NCBI GenBank assembly: GCA_036345935.2
Contig: JADWOT020001236.1
Location: forward strand, 1 to 64,000
Direction of reading: 5' to 3'
From: Taenia hydatigena
Lineage: Eukaryota; Platyhelminthes; Cestoda; Cyclophyllidea; Taeniidae
Length of the DNA stretch: 64,000 bases
Part shown: piece after piece, positions 49,430 through 62,453 of the stretch
Numbering within the stretch: the stretch's first letter is position 1
Layout: each line of letters starts with the position of its first letter
The notes under the pieces: model-generated
The model's database searches: none
The model's input: only the letters and a program-made list of their open reading frames with translations
Told to the model about the DNA's origin: nothing
Position numbers and translations under genes: made by a program

Positions 49430-52400
49430 CTAGGGAATGGAAATCAAAGGAATCAAATTAAAGAATCGAGCATTCATTAGATTCCGTTATTCAGAACTGC
49501 GAGCATTATAAGCAATGCGTTTTGCCCTTGAAAGTGTAAAAATCATTAAAGTTTAGTGTCCTTCTTAAAAATATGGTTGAGGCACACATTCCGCAAGGTT
49601 ATAAAACAACCACATAAAAGATGGGCACTATGAAAACAGTAAAATTAATATAATTACAAAAGGAGGGTATTAAACTCCTAAACAGTGTATCCCAAGATGC
49701 GACTGATAAGATTCTGTGATAATCAAATGAAACTGACCTACAACGGGCGTCTGTGATTTTTGCTGACCCAAATTTTAATTTCCGACTTATATAGATAAAC
49801 CGGCTCTAAACCAATCGGGTAGCTACTATAAGACTCACCATAAATAAATTTTGATCAACCTCCCTTTAACTAACCATCTTTAGACCCATTAGTAATAAAC
49901 AATAAAGCCAAAAACATTTTTGAGGCCATATCGCTGCTTTATTCACGTCATCGCTGCCATTTTTTGCATTTGCCGAAATTAAGATTTTAAACTTGGACAA
50001 ATTTGCAAACAAAGTGCAACATAACGTCACTGTAGGAAGCCAGTTAAGCAAAACTTAATGCATTTTTTCCCAGTTTTATTAGTATGCTTCACATTAAGTT
50101 AACAAACTTTGTCGACAAATCAGCTTGCACATACTTGCGACATAAATTTTAAATGTCCAGAATCTCGTAAACTCAAAAACCGTGCCTAGTAGAGATTGGG
50201 CACGCAAGGGCGCTAGAAAATAGTGTATAACTTATGGGTACAGTACAAGCAATAGTAATGGCCTATTTGTGTTGCGCCAGCGCTTGTCAATAAAAGACAT
50301 GGATTGATCCTATTAAGAGCAACCTGGCCAAATGCCGAGTTGGCAGTTGTGGGGCTTTCTATGGAGTCGAACTTCTTAAGCATTATTCCGCCGCTTGATT
50401 GTTGACTAGGTTATACTTGGAGTTGATCATGATGGCGATCCTAAATTAGTAGCAGTCCTCAGCAGAGAAGTTGCTAAATTGCTACCTGCGTAGTGCGGAA
50501 GCAACTTGCGGTAGAATGAATGCCCGTGCGCCATGGCCAAGATAAAATAAATTTGACTCTGTTTACAAGCCTTCTACTTTCCAAAGCCTACCCACACTGG
50601 CCTGAAATTTCCACAAATCCGTTATTTGAGCACATGCAGTTTACTTCTTAGATGTGTAAATTGCCGGGTAAATTCGAAGAATTCGTGTTCATGAGGTGGA
50701 CGTAGTTGCACTTAGGGCCGAACGCCTTACTAGCTACTTCATTCCTACTAAAGTTGGTATTATTACAAAGCGCCAACGCCATTTTATGAACACCTTTCAC
50801 CTTTGCCGATGTTGCTACCACTGCCGATGTACGCAAAATCCTGGTTCTTGTATTAACCTAAATTCAACAATTTTGCAATGTGGAATCTCGCACTTGAGGC
50901 AAAGGGCCTCACCCGCGGCTTACTTGTATCAGCGAAAGTATATTCGCTTTTGTTATTCCCCTTGACCCATTGTACCGCATAACCTCAACTAAGGCTTTCA
51001 ATACCAGCGAGATTCGCTTCGCCTGCTTAGTGCTATAGACAAGTTCTAAGTATGTGATGATATCTTCTTCTAAGTTATAATGACCCAAGTTTAGCCTTTT
51101 TGCCCTGCCTGCTACATAAATGGACTCGCAAGACTACACTACCTCCCGCATGTATCACCGACGTTTAATGGTTCAAAGGCAAGGTTTCGCTGTCATTTAT
51201 GTAACTACCTTATGAGTCCTCCTTAATTAAGCAACAGGATCACCTTAAAACTGTTCCAAAAAGAGCTTGTGCTTAGTAGCATTAAATGCTGAACTTCAAA
51301 GCGAATTTTCACGATCCCTGTATGCGTTTATTAGTCTGCATCCAGTTACGCTGCTGTTGCCTTAACGTTACTACCTTTGCGATTTTATCGTTCAATCCTC
51401 TACACACTTTATGTCTTCTGCCATAACCAACCTAGAAGCAGTTGTTAGTAAATAAGTAGTTGTCGCAACCTTTGGCAGTACAACTGTAGAAATATAATAG
51501 CGTTGCGTTATTTGTGCAAAATAGACTTGCATTTTTGAACGAATTAGGATCCAGTAGAAACCCAACCCAGTAAGCTCGCACAACTTCACTTCTTGCGCTG
51601 GCGTTCTAGGATCGACAATAATGCCTCCACGCAGCCATTGACAATTAGTGTTACATAACTTTCAGAACGCAAAACTAGGATTCACTTGGACCAAATCTAT
51701 GATTTCGAATGTGGTCTTTATCAGCGATGGAGTGGTGGGTAAGATTTGAACCTATGATGCGCTCTAGAGAAGGAGTAGCATTTCTCACAAGGAGCAGATC
51801 TTTGGTGGAAGCAGCAAATTAGGGATTCCTGAGGAGGCGTTGTTATAATGTCCACATTTTTGAACGACCGGAATGTTTAGTATTACATTCACTTAATTAT
51901 TATTATTAATCCATGCAGAGCATACTGTCTGCCTTAAAAAAATTACAGAACTATGCCGACTTTGAGGCCTGCTCTCTTGACCGAGATTGTTTCGAATAAC
52001 TTTATTTGATTTCATCTAGGATGACTAGTCGCATGCGTTTAGGTTTTATAACTGTTTTTTTAAAGCCACAGACTGCATTAATGACATATCCATTTCTATG
52101 CTCAAATTAAAATCTGCACACATTCAATACCCTTAAAATGTGTGTTGTGCGCATTGAGATGCAAAATAATTAAATACTTGGGGACCCGCATATGAGAAGA
52201 TGGTTAAATGCTGCGTGTCACTGATAATGTGCTATCAGCGGAAGAAAGGACGTTAAGGATGACATTAAAACCGCAGAATTAGCAGTAGGTTGCATATACT
52301 AGTCCATTTGAATGCCACCTCACCTTATTTATCCAGCTTTGATCTTAGCACACATCGCTAGCTTTAAAGTAGGTCTCCTTTGCTTTTCGTCGCCCACAAC

Positions 52401-52438
52401 ACTGCTAGTAGCAAAATTGTGCCTTTTTTAATAAACCA
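49430..52438. other. Mostly non-coding stretch
   Basis: Apart from the weak exon at 50820-50731, only short motif-free frames. On the minus strand near 51.74 kb the sequence AGGTTCAAATCTTACC matches a tRNA B-box, but no A-box or cloverleaf accompanies it. A short ATT run lies at 51897-51914. Confidence 0.4.
50731..50820 (-). CDS. Weak candidate internal exon
   Basis: Acceptor CATCGGCAG and donor GTAAGG enclose 29 codons (KVKGVHKMALALCNNTNFSR...). Good donor, short length. Confidence 0.28.
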
Positions 52439-53241
52439 ACGTAGAAATACCTCCATGGCTGGACGGACACCAGAGGTCTCTACGCCGCTGCGAGCTTTCC
52501 ACTAGCGTCAACGACATGTGTACTAACCCGCACCAACGTAGCACAACCTCCATGGTGCGACTCAGACCAGAAGCCGCCACGTGGCGCGGTCGCCAGCGTC
52601 TACAAGCCTTCATCGCTCACCCTTTCTTCCCTTCTACTAGCCAATACAGCTTTCCACTGCATCATCACAGCAAATGCATGCTGGTCTTCTCGTCCGCAAT
52701 TCAATCCTGCCAATCCTAGGGTCATAATTACGTTGATACATTTATCCACACTGAACTCTTTCGGTGCAATTTCTCGTGGCATGTCCACACGCATGCCTTG
52801 GTCGCCATGCAGATGTGCACCATTCGCATTGCAGTTGGTGGGCCCACTAAGAGGCTAAAGCATAAAAGCCTTTGGTATGCACCACCCATTTCTTTGGATG
52901 AGATGTGCGCCACGGCGATGGCTTCATTGGTTGTTAAGGCGATGCGTGATGAGAAGTGGCATGGATGTGAAGGCGCACAAATGGATAGGGAAGGAGGCGG
53001 AAGAATGAGTAGGAGGAGGAGGTGGGTAATGTTGGGTGGGGAGTAAATAAGAAGGAAGGAATAAAGTGTGATAGCAACCGCCCACCCGCCCGCGGGCTTT
53101 CTTCCACTATGCTCCGGCACGCACGTGCTAACCTACACCGAGGTAGCACTACCTTAATGGCTGGACGGACTCCAGAGAACTCTACGCCGTATCATCGCTG
53201 TCTGCGTGCACACCAGCAACTGCGAGCTTTGCACTAGCACG
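52439..53241 (+). repeat. Degenerate repeat units flanking a G+C-rich block
   Basis: ATGGCTGGACGGAC, CTCTACGCCG and CTGCGAGCTTT(C/G)CACTAGC occur in order at about 52458-52505 and again at 53157-53236; GTG(T/C)TAACC(C/T)(G/A)CACC also recurs (about 52517 and 53127). The block between, 52.6-53.1 kb, is open on both strands and shows no domain; it is probably part of the same repeat. Confidence 0.6.
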
Positions 53242-53311
53242 AATAAAAATGTAGGATGCACTCGCATTGGGAACCTAAAATCAATAATTTAATAAGCTCC
53301 CAGTGACTCAC

Positions 53312-53477
53312 GGCCACCATGTAGAAGAAAAGGGTCTTTTCCTCGGGTAATATGTTTAGTGCATTCCTTCGCAGTGGGAGCGATAACTCTTTTGTCGCCA
53401 TCGGCATAAGGTTTGTTGCTTCTACAATGTGCATCACATGATCTGGTTTCCCCTTATCCCGTGTTTCCTCGGACGCA
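53312..53477 (-). CDS. Candidate internal exon, unknown protein
   Basis: Strong acceptor GATTTTACAG and strong donor GTGAGT; 55 complete codons ending in phase 0. Product reads ASEETRDKGKPDHVMHIVEA, then KELSLPLRRNALNILPEEKT and FFYMVA. Among the best bounded and most protein-like candidates in the window. Unrecognised. Confidence 0.55.
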
Positions 53478-54547
53478 CTGTAAAATCAAATAATAATGAA
53501 TTTTTAGTAATAATGTTCCGTTTTTGGCTAATCTATCTTCACATTTTAAGCTAACGCTAAAGGAACAATGACCTGCAGAAATGTATCTCATTAATTTCTC
53601 CTCTAGTAACTCAAGTCGCATATTTCCATAATTTCTACTTAAAAAGTTTTAAAGATTGTAACGTTTTTTTGAAACATTGAAGCTATTTTAGTAAAAGTTC
53701 TTTCATGGTTAAAAGTGCGAATTCTTTGGCTTTTAATTTTCTCTTTGCTTAACTATCGCCTCTGTAAATGCGTTGCATGGAATGTTTGACCATCAGTTTA
53801 TGAGCAAAAATCACTTTGGATCTCTGGCATTGTGCCTAAGCTGCTTGGTTTGCCCCAAGCCATGCCAGTCGCATCAAAGTTTACTGTGTATTGAGCGTAT
53901 AGCATTCAGCGCGAGCATTACCTTATCCTAAGGAAGGCAACACTTATTCAATACCATTGTTCCAATAGCTAACTATGGAACTATGTAATTATCAACATGA
54001 TGCCTCTTTTACTCATTCGGGCGCCATACAGCACAGACCGTCAGATTACATCAATTTTTGAGAGTGATTATCTACATTGTGGTCAGGCATTGCCCCACTT
54101 GCAAAGATCTCTGATAATCGGCATGGGTGGCTGAAGAATACTTTATGATGGCTGACGTGGGAAAAGAGATAAGTATTACCAATGAAATGGCCGTTGTTTA
54201 GCTCTTGATCTTGGCCACAAGGTCGTTTTGAGTTTTAGTCATTGCGCTTTTGACGGGTGGGCTAGCTTCTTTAATGTCAGCTGATGATTGCAGCATGCAA
54301 ACGGACTTTCAAATAAGCGGTATTGATAGTTTGGAACAGAGAATGGTAAATTGGCTGACTTGTTGATTTGTGATTCTTTGCGTAAGGTGAGTAAAAATTT
54401 AGCTGAACAAAATTCAACATTTTTTGTCCCAGGCATCGAAGGTCTCATGTGAAATGCTGATCCTACTTTATCCCGCTTACCTGCCACTTTTTCAGCATAC
54501 ACGGAATCCTTCCTTAATAACGGTGATGTTTGGAATGGATGGCAGAC
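53478..54547. other. Non-coding stretch
   Basis: No gene, repeat or RNA recognised. Confidence 0.45.
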
Positions 54548-54607
54548 CAAGGGTGTGAGAGGGTTGCAAAATTCAAAGTTCTGAGTTAACCACCGCACCG
54601 TGGGACC
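54548..54607 (-). repeat. tRNA-Gln(TTG)-like remnant
   Basis: Minus strand GTCCCACGGTGCGGTGGTTA and ACTCAGAACTTTGAATTTTG match the acceptor, D-arm and anticodon arm of tRNA-Gln (TTG in the loop CTTTGAA). The T-arm is degenerate. A 153-codon minus-strand open frame (54700-54239) runs through it and is not a gene. Confidence 0.5.
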
Positions 54608-55740
54608 ACGACATCCATGTTTCAGTGACGAAGTCACTCCACTCCACTCCTGTCGACTGTCAAATGGCCGTTGGCAGCAAGATGAAGGAAGAAGAGACAA
54701 AAAGGTCTCTACTTCTCGACCGCTGCACTATAACTACGCTCCTATATCCTCAGACTAAGCTACAGGAGCAATCCATTAACCACCACCGCGCTACCATCTG
54801 CCACCTCTAACCACTTACTCACCTCAAGCACATTGGCTTCATACACATTCTCCTCGAGCATTCTTGCCGGTGTTGTCTTTACAAATCCACATTTTTAAAC
54901 CCATCACCGCTGGCGGCATTCAATTAAATGCAATCGCAAAAGCGCACAGGAAAGAAGCAAGTATGGTGCATCGCATCACCTCTGATGGCGTGGCGTGGCG
55001 TTAGACTGTATCTGAAATGCCAACACATCAGCCATGCAAAGAAGCAGTTTTGCGATAAGTGAGTGCAATAAGGATTGGAGAAGAGTACCAGCAGCCAAAG
55101 CAATAGAACGGTCGAGCCAGAAAGACGTTATGAAAAAATACAATAAAGCAGCTTCTAACAGCGGTTGCAGCTGCTTAAACACCTTGATTAAATGATAGGT
55201 ATGCATCTCTTATTCATGTTTGTTTATAATAGACCACGGGTTTCGGCGAAGACGAATTTAGTAAAGTTAAACATTATCAGGTTGCACCCTTTTAGGATGC
55301 ACAGGAGGAGAATTATAAGGAACGAATTCTAATCTCTAATTTATCTTCGATTTATTGAGAGGAACTGAACATTTCAATGTTCTCAGTGAATTACCATGAA
55401 ATTCTGGTAATAAAGCTTTTCGCTAGTTATTTCAGACAATTATCAAGAACAGGCGTCTTTATCTCGGCGTTCATTAGAGTGATGAGAGATGGATTCCCTT
55501 GATTGCTAGTCTATTCTTTTCAGTAGTTTAGTCAACATATGAGAAGATTAGACGGCTGATTTCACCGACTTCGGTGAATTAAAAGGATCAAAGTGATTTA
55601 TAGCCTTACGAAAAACTCTCCAACTGATGCGACTAGGCAATTTAGCGCCATGAAGTTTGTGTTTGTTAAGTTGCAATCTGTGTGGTTCTTGATATGCTTC
55701 TCGTTCATTGCGCTCTTGGTGGGGAGTTAAATGCGCTTAC

Positions 55741-55867
55741 CTTCGAAGGATTCCGTTCAAGCTGCGCACGCTCGCGTTTCGTTTGGAAGTTAACGAAGAG
55801 ACAAGTAAAGTATGGTAAACCCTGGCACATGCATGTGTTGCTCAAGTTTTGGCTAAATATGCGACTG
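55741..55867 (-). CDS. Candidate internal exon within the duplicated segment
   Basis: Acceptor GATGATTAG, strong donor GTAAGC; 42 complete codons, cysteine-containing then basic (NTCMCQGLPYFTCLFVNF, KRERAQLERNPSK). The partner at 28.6 kb keeps a recognisable CQ-LP-FT remnant with stops. Confidence 0.48.
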
Positions 55868-56246
55868 CTAATCATCTGCGTTTGATGTACTGTAAGCACT
55901 ATAATCTATGTTGGGAGACATGCTCTTTACCAAAATAGCTTTCCGCCAATGCGCAACAGGCCCTGCGATGCTTTGAATTGCCACCCCATAACAAGTGCAT
56001 ATGTATCGTGACCAAAATATTAGGCTTTATTCTACTTCAGTGCACGTTTTTTACTTTTCTTTACATCTGGGTGAATACACGCACACATTTATGCCTGTGT
56101 TAGTCTGCATAGATATGCATGTTTATGGGTTTAGATTTCGCTTCAGGTTATTAATAAGAAATATCAAGTTAATCAGAACTCATTTTGATCCGAGTGGCGG
56201 ACACTTGAGGTGCCAGTGATCAAGTCTTTTCATTCCCCTCTTTTAC

Positions 56247-56414
56247 CTGCAACTTTGTCGCATAACTTTATCATATCATCCCACACATGTTTGCCATCTT
56301 TTAGCCGACCTGTTTGCGCACAGTACAATTCGCCAGGCGTAACGGGGATCCCCTGGGCTGCATTTGTCATCGAAACAACATAAGCAGATAGTTCGTGGTG
56401 AAGTTTGTGGAGCA
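56247..56414 (-). CDS. Candidate internal exon within the duplicated segment
   Basis: Acceptor GCTGAG (weak), donor GTAAAA; 55 codons (HHELSAYVVSMTNAAQGIPV, GRLKDGKHVWDDMIKLCDKV). The partner at about 29.11-29.23 kb aligns over the 3' half with stops. The phases to neighbouring candidates do not fit directly, so an exon may be missing on each side. Confidence 0.45.
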
Positions 56415-56773
56415 CTCAGCACTTAGCCTAATGATGACGCTAAAGTACTTAAATCTCTTTATACACAATATACGCAGTAGCAGGGAGTATTCTAACCCGA
56501 CTGTAATTTGGCCGCTATCAAGCAGGGTTTAAAGCACAAATAAAGTAGTAACAGCCTATGCATATCACTGCAGCTCATTTTCTTGAATGAAATATGGGGC
56601 ACAACCATATTATAAAATAATAGATAGGCAATGTTTCACACAAATAGGCTTTGCTGTAACGCAGAGGTTATTCGGGACTCCCTTGAAGACTAATGGAGGC
56701 AGTGCCCGACTGAAATGCATTTTAAGCATGCTTTAGGGCTTGAAGTTGCTAACCGGGCCTGCAAACAGCTTAC

Positions 56774-56955
56774 TTTGCCGCGGCTAATAGCGAAGAGTTA
56801 AATATGGCCTCTGTCCTATCTCGAGCTTCCTCCTTGGCATCCTCTTTATCAAACTTTTGAAGCTCAGTCATCACAAAGTAATCAGTTGTGGAAGGAAAGC
56901 TCCCATGAGCCATCCGCTCTATCTGCCACAAGAATTGACTACTATGATTGGCGGA
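56774..56955 (-). CDS. Candidate internal exon, unknown protein
   Basis: Acceptor GTGTCCAG and strong donor GTAAGC; 60 complete codons. Product reads SANHSSQFLWQIERMAHGSF, then FVMTELQKFDKEDAKEEARD and an Ala-rich end. Coding-like composition. Lies just 5' of the duplicated segment on the same strand. Confidence 0.5.
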
Positions 56956-59900
56956 CTGGACACGCAATGAGGTACTCCGTAAGAGTAGGCTCAGTCGAGC
57001 CGTAGGCTAAATCTTTGTGGAACTCTTTTTTGAAGAACGCAAGAAATCACAAGTAGTTTGAACAAAAGTTATTATTGTCGTGCTGATAAAAATGAATCGA
57101 AATTGCGCAATACTGAGTGAAACGTCAAAACAAGTAACTGGTGGTCAATTGGCCACATTTTCTGAACTAACGGGTGGGTAGTTTCAAATAAGAGGATTCG
57201 TAGAGGCAGAAATACCATTAAAATACGGAAACGTATTAGCGCTACCATCCATTAGGTAAAAAGGCAAAGAAATTTTTAAGCGAAATTAGCACAGGTCTTG
57301 TTAAGGCGAATGGCTTATTTTGCCGAAGTGTTGCAAGAAGGAAGGAAGAACAAAAATAACTCACGTTGAAGAAACTAAAGAACCCATTGCAAGAACGTGG
57401 ATGCATAGACGTCTAACCCTATGCTAAAGTTTGAAAGTGAACTTAAATTTAACACAGCGACAACAGTCCTCAGTTAAGCCTGACACATATGGATATTTGA
57501 AATAATCTAGCATTAGCAACTTAACAAATTGACGTGCAGGACTAATTAATCTAATAAAATATGAGCAAAGGCATATTACCTATTTCAACTCCATCCTAAT
57601 ACCAGCAAATGCACAACCGCACAGTATTTCATTTTGTTCTATCTTTGAAAGTGCTCACACACATGTGCCAATGCGACTGAAGGCGTGCTGTCAAATCCCG
57701 AGATTGTTATGAACGCCAACCTACCCAATCAGTCAAATGTTTGAGCAAATGGCATCGTTAACGACTTCTCCTTCCGTTGAGCGTGTGCTGATGCGAGCTG
57801 GAGGTATGCCCCTCAGCGCAACACTAAAAGGAGCAGGAGAACGAATTCGCAATCGCAACCACGCCATGTCTAGCAAATGGCATCAATGATGTTAATTGCG
57901 CATTCGAAGCACTTTAAAAGAGGCAAACAAATCAGTCGACGTGGTCGACCGTTACTCATGCCTTCATTCAACGTAAATTTTGATAGTTTGAAACCGCACT
58001 ATTTCGTCACAGCAATGTTCAAACTAAAAACACCGACATCAGGTGGGTCCGCATGTTTAAACTTGGGAAGAGGACGGGAACAACTCGGAATAGGAAAAGA
58101 CCAAAGGACAGACTTTTCTCAAAAATTCATAAAGAGAATTCTTCGTGCACCTTGGCGAGGTTTGCTGCGATGGTGGTGGTCTCTTAATCAGAGAATTTGA
58201 GTTTGCATTTAAGTTATTCAAGCAGAGCACTACACGCTACCTCCTGGTAGAAAATTTTCATCACATCAGAACATCGGTCCATTTTACGCCAAGTAAAGGC
58301 AAAAAGATAGAGAAAATGGCCAGATAAGCATCGCCAACTAAAAACCGCATCTTCTAGTCTATTCTAGTGCTGCAGTAATGTTTGAAGGACAAGGAGAAAA
58401 TCCATAGCCGCCATGTATTTTAATTCCTCAATTCAAGTGTCATAAAGCAATTGAGTGCATAGAAATCTAAATCAGCGTGGCAAGAAGGGGAACTGGATCA
58501 TAACCACGTATGCAAGAGGCTTTTCCTTGTTCTGTAATAGATCAAATGCGCTTTTTATGATGAAACTCCGAAAAAGCTAAATAATTATATAAGACGGCAA
58601 AAGAGAAAGGAAGAGCAAGGGACTTTGCGCCTTGCTAGGTAAGCATGCGAATATGTTCTCATGGCATCCTTGTTTTTTGGTAAGGGCATCCAAGGGCACA
58701 AAGCCAATCTGAAACTAATGCTAGAGCGGCTGCTAGACGCAGGAATGACCTTGAAAGCAAACCGTGCCATTACTTATTAACTGCTGAACCTTCCCGTTGT
58801 GATGCTTCCTTTCATTGGGCTAATGAATTCTTTAGCAACGCCATCACCATCAAAACAGACGCTCACATGGTCTTAAATAGCACTTTATAAGCAGCCAGAG
58901 AAACAGAAACCAAAACGGGTTTGTGTTTATAAGTTTGTAGAGGGGACCGCAGAAATTAGTGCCACTTTGCGGTGATTGTTAAAGAATTATTTCCTTGTTT
59001 GTGCATACGGGATAAATGCAGGCGAAGCACTCAAGTAGGTCTCGCTTATAACGGCTCCTATCTGTTAGGCTTCCTGTCCTTAAAATGTGTGGCAATCAAA
59101 GTGCACACAATTTCTAATGCTTCTGGCTAAAATTGTGTTGCAATATGCTCGACTTAAAAACGGTTTACTAAGCCATCGTCGATGGTATTGGCTAACCAAA
59201 TAAGCCAAGGAGGAGCAGGGCTGCAAATAAGTGAACAAGCGTATTTAAGGCTTTGCAATTCAAAACCGGCTGCTAATATTTTCAATAGTAGAGAATGATG
59301 CCATGAGTTAAGGTGGAAAGCAGAGACATGACATGTCCTCTACTGCAATCGCCTCGCGAAAGGAATGCAAATCTAATTAAAATTACGAGGGTAGGATGCT
59401 AGAGTTGCAACCTTGGGTCTTTGTGCAGGTCTTTGTGACACTACCACAAGAAACATTGGCAATTTCAGGATATGTCACAACACAAACTGAAGAGAGGAAA
59501 CAGGCCACCCAAGACCATTGTTTCTAAACCCCGAATTCATTGCTGCTTAGGCAGAATAGCAGAACTAATTGACTTCAGTGGAAAAGATGCCAGCGAATGA
59601 TTCCAGTTTATAAACATGTTAGCGATTCGCGACATGTCAGGCCATACTATTCTTCTGTCATTGAAGGAAGCATTTGAATTCGCGTGTGTCTGATGGAGAG
59701 CTAAGCATAAATGGCGGCCTCTATATTTGAATCTTTTCTACAATTTGACGAAAAGCCGGTCAGTACAGTCTTTCAAAATCAAATGGGATTGGTCTTTGTT
59801 GCCATGCATTTTTCAGGTCAGGTCAAAGTTTGCAGTCCACTCAAGCAGCAATAGCAGCAAGACATCAATGCATTGTTGGATAAGAGATGCATTAGTGAGA

Positions 59901-61174
59901 TTCTTCGAGATGGCAAAAACCGATACAGGCTGAAATTTCTCCGATGGGTGAGGAACAGTCGTCCAAACTACATTTTGCTTCTTCCTATTACGAGGCGCAT
60001 TGACACCTCCCTTCAGTACTGCCCTCATTTCTCTAGTTAAATCTCATTTTCTCATCAGCTGCCAGATTATACAAGTTAAAATGAAAAAAACGAAGGAAAT
60101 GAGATGGCTGGATAGAAGATGCTGCCATTCCAACACTGTTCCGCACTGTTGGTTACTTGGCAACACGGATGACGAATCTGAAGTATTGATGGCTTGGCAT
60201 ATCAGTACACCAGGAGAGAAATCAGAAAACAAGCATGTAAAAGCCGAGGCTGGACTAGTAAATCAGAATAGCCGCAACAAAGCCCATGTTGACCTGTCTT
60301 GCTGCTCCTATTTCCAGTTGATGAAAACGGCTTTTTGATTTACCCACCACAAGCCCAACTCCGAACTGCCGTGAAGAGGAATGCTCTGCAAACTAATGGT
60401 ACGGTAGTTATTAGTCAACCGGAATTTCTTAGGTCAAGAGAAATGACATCTTAACTGGTTTTTGTCCAGGGTTATTGTCCCCTCTTTAATCGGGAGTAAC
60501 TTATGCATGCTATGATTTTAATTTGTCAACAGTTCATCTAATCAGTTAAATTAACTTAGACTGGCAACTATTTATAATTAAATCAAGGGTTTGTGGAGTA
60601 CCAGTCACTGTGTCGCATTCTGTCTCTTTGATTCGTGTGTTGTGCAAATGAGGCTGTACTCAGAGCACGTGTTAAGGAATGTTGCCATTTTAATGACAGT
60701 ATCCACTTACCAATATGGACGAAAAGGACATGTATTCAAATGACGTTGAATTTGAAGAATGCTGAAAGGTTATTTCACTCGTGAATTGCCACGTATCCTT
60801 CCACATGAGGACGATAGACCGCAATCCATATTAGCCCATTTTGGTGCTTTGCAAATGCAGGTTCCCCTCTGGGACGCTTTAGTAAATATTGTTTTATACT
60901 TTGGCATTTATCCATGCAAACAGCTCTAATTTATTAACTATCTTACATAATGCCATCTATTGTAGTAAAAGTTCTGGTGCAGCTGAAACAGGACACAGCT
61001 TTTACATGTTGACTAGGAACCATAAAAGCACCACAAAATGAACAAAGATGTGCATTTTTGGTGGTTTGCGTCTTCCCAATATGGCTGACGAGAATTTCTT
61101 TCGATATAAGGTGCGCGCACTTTGATGGACCAAATTTGAGTGCCGATATCACCGCATAAAATTATTGCTGCATT
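56956..61174. other. Mostly non-coding stretch
   Basis: Minus-strand open frame 60028-59813 is protein-like at its end (NASLIQQCIDVLLLLLLEWT) but has no donor. Plus-strand frames at 57877-58200 and 60000-60338 have no motif. Nothing else recognised. Confidence 0.4.
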
Positions 61175-61175
61175 T
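61000..61175 (-). CDS. Candidate exon following 61352-61309, 3' end uncertain
   Basis: Acceptor GAATTCCAG; its first base completes the codon split at 61309. The frame then reads NAAIILCGDIGTQIWSIKVR, then YWEDANHQKCTSLF, and meets a stop at about 61013. No clear donor. An overlapping frame contains a CxxCG...CxxC pattern and a GTAAGA donor, so the frame choice is not certain. Confidence 0.33.
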
Positions 61176-61308
61176 CTGGAATTCGCACGAACAGTAGATA
61201 AATAGTACAAAAGTTTCAAGTCCGCAATCACACCAATGCCTACACAACCACCTACTAAAACACGTGCTTAGGCATGATAACCCACTTTTCCACTGCACTT
61301 AAGTTTAC

Positions 61309-61352
61309 TTTAATATATACTGCCTCTGCGTATCAAATGTTGAGTGCTGCCA
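61309..61352 (-). CDS. Candidate micro-exon
   Basis: Very good acceptor (TTTAATTTTTCAG) and donor GTAAAC; 14 codons (WQHSTFDTQRQYIL) plus two bases that match the phase of the exon at 61175. Confidence 0.33.
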
Positions 61353-62453
61353 CTGAAAAATTAAAGGCTGAGCAAATAATGTTATAAAAAAGCATACGCG
61401 ATCACAGTTTTGGAAGGACATGGCAAAAAATACAAGATCCATCATGGAGCATGATAGTAACTCGGAAAAACGTCTGACTAGTCCATTACAAATTGCGTGT
61501 TCATGCACTTAAATTCGTGACAAAATCGTGACAATGACAGTCGCAATGAAGAGATGAACAGCCATCCGAATAAATCAATTTTTTCGTTAATAATCTAAAC
61601 TGGCAATTTGTTGTAAAGGTCCTAATAGTTATGTATGCACAAGTAGTATAAAGCGCACACCCACCACACTATTGGCGGGATGAATTGTGACAGTTATTTA
61701 CATTTTTATCAAAAATATAATGCGGTGCACTTAGCGACAATGGCGCCTAGTTTATGCATTACTCTGCACTCGTCCAAACGAAGTTTGTGTAATGCTGAAA
61801 CGACGCCGCACCGCCCAGAGGTCAACGCTTAAATGGGTGCCCGATTCATGCAGCAACTTAAATCAGAATTTCGCTGACATGTTCTTACCCTTTGCATTCC
61901 TAAATGCCAAAATCAGACCAACGTTCGGTTTCTCATTTGGCTAAGGGACCATATTGCTAGAGGGCGCTGTTGCGTTTCATTGTCAAAAGCTAGAGAGCGC
62001 GCGCTATCTGGTATTCTAACGCTGAAGTCTCAAAAATGCTTATTAATAAGCTTCTGTGCGTACTAAAGCAGATCAGAGTACAAACAGCAAACTTTTGCTT
62101 ACTTTGCAAACCGCAGTGATCAACGCACATAGAAGAGTTCAGTTTATCCATTTCAAGCACTCACTTAAGCAGTAGATATTGCTGCGGTAAAATCGACTGG
62201 CAATGATCGAGCCAGATTCCTCCTTTGCCTGTTAAATGAATGTCATGGGTATTTGACTCTAGATTACCGCGTTATCAGACGTTCGTAGTCCTATCTGCCC
62301 ACCACACTTGCAAGAATGGATGAAAAGTTGTTGGCCTTCCCGCCTAGATCAATGAGGTTTTCAAATCCGTCAGCAGCAACCTATGCATATGAAAAATGAA
62401 ACAAAGAAATGCAATTATTGTCGGTCCATTGATATGAATTCGCGTAATATTAC

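Larger units (their letters stand above)
55700..56415. repeat. Better preserved member of the duplicated segment (partner 28550-29245)
   Basis: Collinear with 28550-29245. Here both exon candidates inside (55867-55741 and 56414-56247) keep open frames and splice signals, unlike the partner. Confidence 0.7.

Noticed and set aside
54239..54700. 153-codon minus-strand frame
   Set aside because: It runs through a tRNA-Gln-like remnant, so it is repeat sequence.
60956..61152. Minus-strand frame with CSFCG and CFSC, like a zinc ribbon
   Set aside because: It overlaps another frame that joins in phase to the 61352-61309 micro-exon. No partner zinc-ribbon exon was found and spacing alone is weak evidence.
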